A stretch of DNA of 8,929 nucleotides from Oscillospiraceae bacterium (GTDB taxonomy: Bacteria; Bacillota_A; Clostridia; Oscillospirales; Ruminococcaceae): contig JAFPQL010000123.1 in NCBI GenBank assembly GCA_017414145.1, positions 1-8,929 on the forward strand, read 5' to 3'. This document shows, piece after piece, positions 5,757 to 8,929 of this stretch (positions are counted from its first letter, which is position 1; every line of letters begins with the position of its first letter). A model generated the notes under the pieces. It saw only the letters and a program-made list of their open reading frames with translations. It made no database searches and had not been told where the DNA came from. A program made the translations under genes and the position numbers.

Positions 5757-5763
5757 GGAGGTG
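5757..5763 (+). promoter_or_regulatory. Ribosome binding site that decides the TTG start of recJ
   Basis: GGAGGTG (5757-5763) is a strong Shine-Dalgarno site. The in-frame GTG at 5761 is part of it and cannot be the start. The in-frame TTG at 5770 lies eight bases after GGAGG and gives MPKRWEIG, a normal RecJ N-terminus. Confidence 0.82.
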
Positions 5764-5769
5764 TCAGGA

Positions 5770-7821
5770 TTGCCCAAGCGTTGGGAAATCGGGAAAACAG
5801 ACAGGGAAAAAGCGGAAAAACTGCGCGTGCAGGGCGGGATTTCGGCGCTGTGTGCCGAGGTGCTGGTCGCACGCGGTGTGTCGTCCGTGGAGGCGGCGAG
5901 CAGACTGCTCGATACAGCGGAGCTCTCAGACCCGTTTCTGCTGACGGATATGCAAAAGGCCGTTGACCGGATTCTGGCAGCGGTGGAGAACGAAGAACGC
6001 ATCCTTGTATACGGCGACTATGACTGCGACGGCGTGACCTCGACCGTCATGCTGACCGACTGGCTGACCTGTGCCGGCGCGGATGTGTCATGGTATATTC
6101 CGACCCGTGCGGAGGGCTACGGGATGCGCGGCGAACAGATCCGCAGGCTCGCGCAGGAGGGTGTGAACCTGATTATCACGGTCGATAACGGCATCTCGGC
6201 TGTGGAGGAGGCAAAGCTGATCCGGGAGCTCGGCATGGAGCTGGTCGTGACCGATCATCACCGCCCCGGCGACACGCTGCCGGAAGCTGCCGCGGTCGTC
6301 GATCCGTTCCGGCCGGACGATCTGTCACCGTATAAGACAATCTGCGGCGCCGGCGTTGTGCTCAAGCTGATTGCGGCACTGGACGGCGGCGAATGGGAGC
6401 CGGCACTGGAGCAGTTCGGCGATCTGGCGGCGCTCGGTACGATTGCCGATGTCATGCCGCTGGACGGCGAAAACCGGTTTTTAGTACAGCGCGGACTGCA
6501 GCTCCTTGCCAACACTGAGCGCGTGGGACTGCTGGCGCTGATGGCGGTCTGCGGCATCGAGGAGGGGAGCCCCGTCTCGGCGACGGCGGCGTCCTTTCAG
6601 CTCATCCCGCGGATCAATGCGGCGGGGCGGTTTGCCTCGGCGTCACTGGCCGCAAAGCTGTTCCTGACGGACGATCCGGACGAGGCGCAGCTTCTCGCCG
6701 GACAGATTCATGCGCTGAATCAGGAGCGGCGTGAGACAGAGCAGGTCATTTTCAAGGAAATTCTGGAACGCATCACGGCGGACCCGGCGCTGGTCTGCCG
6801 GCGTGTGCTGGTATTTGCCGGCGAAAACTGGCATCACGGCGTCATCGGCATCGTCGCGGCACGGCTGCTGGAGCGCTTCGGCAAGCCCTGCTTCCTGATG
6901 TCGAGAGAGCCGGACGGCTACCGCGGTTCGGCGCGCAGCTTCGGCGATTTCTCGGTATTTGAATGCCTGCACGCCTGTGCGCCGCATCTGATCCGTTACG
7001 GCGGACACCCCGGCGCGGGCGGCTTTACGGTCTCCGAGGCGGAGATGCCGGCGTTTTGTGCGGCGATTGAGCAGTATGCGGCGGCGCACAACCCCGTGAT
7101 GCCCGTGCTGACCGTTCACGCGGAGGGCGTCATTGACCCGCAGCTTCTGACTGTGCAGAATGTCGCGGGACTGGACATTCTGGAGCCGTTCGGCGAAGGC
7201 AATGAAAAGCCGCTGTTCGTGCTGGAAAAGATGCAGGTTGCAGCGCTGTATCCGCTGTCGGGCGGCGCACATACCAAGCTGCAGCTCCGCAGCGGCCGTA
7301 TCTCACTGGATGCGGTGCTGTTCCGGATGTCACCGGAGGAAACCGGCATTCTGCCCGGCGCCGTACTGGATTTTCTGGTCTGTGCGGAGGTGCGGGAATA
7401 TAACGGAAACCGTCTGCTGAGCCTGCGCGTCGAGGACTGGCGCGTCTCGGAGAAGGCACAGGAGCAGGCAATCGCGGCACAGGCGGCCTATGAGTGCTAC
7501 CGCCGCGGCGAGACGCTTCCCGCCGCCTATTATCAGCGGATGTGTCCGCACAGAAACGATCTGGTCGCGGTCTACAAGTCCGTCGGCGAAAAGCCGGTCA
7601 CGGTCGGGCAGGTCTGCGAACGCCTTGCGGCATCGGGCATGAACCGCTGCCGTGCACGCGTCTGCGCGGATATTTTCAGCGAGCTCGGTCTGATGCGTTA
7701 CGATGCCGCCGCCGATACGATGACGCGCCTGCCTGTGCGGGAGAAGCGCGATCTCGGCGAATCCGGATGCTATCAGGAGCTGCTGCGGCTTGCGGGAAGT
7801 CCCGTTCCGGCGGCAATCTGA
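5770..7821 (+). CDS. recJ: Single-stranded-DNA-specific exonuclease RecJ
   Basis: Cytoplasmic 5'-to-3' single-strand DNA exonuclease used in recombinational repair, mismatch repair and processing of stalled forks. The 683-residue protein, from the TTG start, shows the DHH phosphoesterase core: YGDYDCDG (81-88), TVDNG (137-141) and VTDHH (160-164), giving the expected metal-binding Asp and His residues. GTIADVMP (223-230) and RINAAGR (281-287) follow. The DHHA1 part has WHHGVIGIVAARL (354-366) and RYGGHPGAGG (409-418). An OB-fold segment begins near EPFGEGNEKPLF (472-483). The C-terminal 115 or so residues (about 568-683) look like a helical/winged-helix extension. Length lies between E. coli (577) and B. 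subtilis (786). All core motifs are intact. It is the first gene of a probable recJ-rel operon, with rel starting 95 bases downstream. Confidence 0.96.
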   Translation: MPKRWEIGKTDREKAEKLRVQGGISALCAEVLVARGVSSVEAASRLLDTAELSDPFLLTDMQKAVDRILAAVENEERILVYGDYDCDGVTSTVMLTDWLTCAGADVSWYIPTRAEGYGMRGEQIRRLAQEGVNLIITVDNGISAVEEAKLIRELGMELVVTDHHRPGDTLPEAAAVVDPFRPDDLSPYKTICGAGVVLKLIAALDGGEWEPALEQFGDLAALGTIADVMPLDGENRFLVQRGLQLLANTERVGLLALMAVCGIEEGSPVSATAASFQLIPRINAAGRFASASLAAKLFLTDDPDEAQLLAGQIHALNQERRETEQVIFKEILERITADPALVCRRVLVFAGENWHHGVIGIVAARLLERFGKPCFLMSREPDGYRGSARSFGDFSVFECLHACAPHLIRYGGHPGAGGFTVSEAEMPAFCAAIEQYAAAHNPVMPVLTVHAEGVIDPQLLTVQNVAGLDILEPFGEGNEKPLFVLEKMQVAALYPLSGGAHTKLQLRSGRISLDAVLFRMSPEETGILPGAVLDFLVCAEVREYNGNRLLSLRVEDWRVSEKAQEQAIAAQAAYECYRRGETLPAAYYQRMCPHRNDLVAVYKSVGEKPVTVGQVCERLAASGMNRCRARVCADIFSELGLMRYDAAADTMTRLPVREKRDLGESGCYQELLRLAGSPVPAAI

Positions 7822-7853
7822 AAACGCCCGCCTGACGGCCAACAGAAACAACC

Positions 7854-7883
7854 GCAGCGCTCTGCAAAGCCGGCAGAGCCTGC
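7854..7883 (+). other. Strong hairpin in the recJ-rel gap
   Basis: GCTCTGC (7859-7865) pairs with GCAGAGC (7873-7879) over a 7-base loop. Outside a single bulged C (7858), GCAG (7854-7857) pairs with CTGC (7880-7883), giving 11 bp. No T-tract follows, so it is not a standard terminator. It lies 32 bases after the recJ stop and ends 21 bases before the rel ribosome site. It may be an RNA-processing or stability element that sets the recJ:rel ratio. Confidence 0.5.
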
Positions 7884-7916
7884 ATGACAATCAGCACACC
7901 GGAGAGGAGGGCGCAT

Positions 7917-8929
7917 ATGCCTGACATCAGAGACAGAACCTATACGATTGATATGATCATCGGCAAAATCCTGACCGATGACCGGCAGTATGACATTTCC
8001 AAGCTGATTGCAGCGTATGAATACGCGGCACAGTGTCACAAGGGACAGACGCGGTCATCCGGCGAGCCGTATATCGTGCATCCGGTGGCAGTCGCGTACA
8101 TTCTGCTGGAGCTCGGCATGGATACCGATACACTCTGCGCGGCGCTGCTGCACGATGTCGTCGAGGACACCGCCGCGACGCTTGAAGATGTGAAAAAGCG
8201 CTTCGGACACGATGTTGCCATGCTCGTGGACGGCGTGACAAAGCTCGCCAAGGTGCCGACCTTCAGCAAGGAGCAGCAGCAGGCGGAAAATGTCATGAAG
8301 ATTCTGCTGGCAATGTCACAGGACATCCGCGTCATGATTATCAAGCTGGCAGACCGTCTGCACAATATGCGGACCCTGCAGTACCGCCCGGAGCACAAGC
8401 AGCACAACACCGCCTTTGAGACGATGAATGTCTATGCGCCAATTGCGCACCGCCTCGGCATCACCTCGGTACAAGAGGAACTGGAAGACCTCGCGTTTTA
8501 CTACCTTGACCCGTATGCGTACGCAGACATTGAGAGTCTGCTGGAAAACAACAAGGAGGAGCGGGAGGCATTCATCGAGTCGATCAAGGCACGGATTGCC
8601 GAGCGCTTCCGTTCGCTGGACTTTGTGACGCCGCCGCAGATTGACGGCAGAGTCAAGAGCATTTACGGCATCTATAAAAAGGTCTATGTGCATCACAAGA
8701 GCATTGACGAGATTTATGACAAATATGCGGTGCGCGTCATCGTGACGACCGTGACGGAATGCTACAGCGTGCTCGGACTGGTTCACGATATGTTCCGCCC
8801 GATTCCGAACCGCTTTAAGGACTATATTGCAAACCCGAAGCCCAACGGCTACCAGTCGCTGCACACCTCGGTGCTCTGCAAGGAGGGCATCCCGTTCGAG
8901 GTGCAGATCCGCACATGGGAAATGCACGC
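7917..8929 (+). CDS. rel: Bifunctional (p)ppGpp synthetase/hydrolase Rel (C-terminus cut by window edge)
   Basis: Makes and degrades the stringent-response alarmone (p)ppGpp, with the long family form responding to stalled ribosomes. The 337 residues present cover the HD hydrolase and nearly all of the synthetase domain. HD residues: H55 (in YIVHP), H79-D80 (HDVVEDT) and D146 (KLADRLHNMRTL). Synthetase features: GRVKSIYGIYKK (244-255), D268 (YDKYAVR), RFKD (299-302), NGYQSLHTSV (310-319) and E328 (FEVQIRT). The RFKD loop is the RXKD type found in bifunctional Rel/SpoT enzymes, not the acidic EXDD form of synthetase-only RelA, and all hydrolase residues are intact, so both activities are predicted. 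AGGAGG (7905-7910) lies six bases before ATG 7917. The TGS and other regulatory domains, if present, lie beyond the window. It probably shares the recJ promoter. Confidence 0.96.
   Translation, partial: MPDIRDRTYTIDMIIGKILTDDRQYDISKLIAAYEYAAQCHKGQTRSSGEPYIVHPVAVAYILLELGMDTDTLCAALLHDVVEDTAATLEDVKKRFGHDVAMLVDGVTKLAKVPTFSKEQQQAENVMKILLAMSQDIRVMIIKLADRLHNMRTLQYRPEHKQHNTAFETMNVYAPIAHRLGITSVQEELEDLAFYYLDPYAYADIESLLENNKEEREAFIESIKARIAERFRSLDFVTPPQIDGRVKSIYGIYKKVYVHHKSIDEIYDKYAVRVIVTTVTECYSVLGLVHDMFRPIPNRFKDYIANPKPNGYQSLHTSVLCKEGIPFEVQIRTWEMH

Noticed and set aside
1..8929. Search for a new defence, mobile or biosynthetic system
   Set aside because: The genes are mostly recognisable housekeeping families with separate promoters. 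No transposase, integrase, phage, toxin-antitoxin, CRISPR repeat or gene cluster signature was seen.

Overview
The window looks like chromosome from a GC-rich anaerobic member of the Firmicutes, most likely Clostridia and plausibly the Oscillospiraceae/Ruminococcaceae. This rests on protein character (a RecJ-Rel pair, a NimA-like flavin protein, an RNase Z-like enzyme), strong AGGAGG ribosome binding sites, sigma-A promoters with 17-bp spacers, and a palindromic intergenic repeat of a kind I associate with this group. The genus is inference. I see no prophage, insertion sequence, CRISPR array, tRNA or rRNA, and no defence or secretion cluster. This is mostly ordinary housekeeping DNA, and I did not find a convincing new multi-gene system.

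Layout. (1) 1-926, minus: a MoxR-type AAA+ ATPase running off the left edge by its C-terminus. (2) 927-1092: a divergent control region with one strong promoter per strand and a perfect 9-bp inverted repeat over the -35/spacer of the rightward promoter. (3) 1093-2028, plus: an RNase Z-like metallo-beta-lactamase enzyme. (4) About 2033-2076: a bidirectional terminator between convergent genes. (5) 2102-3679, minus: a two-TM, coiled-coil protein resembling Wzz-type polysaccharide co-polymerases, standing alone. (6) 3680-4003: a 324-bp divergent intergenic region with one promoter per strand, two adjacent short inverted repeats between them, and a hairpin at the start of the minus-strand leader. 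(7) 4004-4885, plus: an unrecognised soluble, helix-rich protein. (8) 4886-5078: a repeat-like palindromic element and a second GC-rich hairpin. (9) 5079-5555, plus: a pyridoxamine 5'-phosphate oxidase-fold/NimA-like protein, then a rho-independent terminator. (10) 5662-8929, plus: promoter, structured leader, recJ from a TTG start, a 95-bp gap with a strong hairpin, and rel (ppGpp synthetase/hydrolase) running off the right edge.

The clearest functional unit is recJ-rel. In many Firmicutes apt (adenine phosphoribosyltransferase) lies between these two genes; here it is absent and a hairpin fills the gap. The other genes each have their own promoter or a long upstream gap, so they appear to be single-gene units. 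The points most worth following are the intergenic control signals and structures, the unknown 293-residue protein, and the solitary co-polymerase-like membrane protein.
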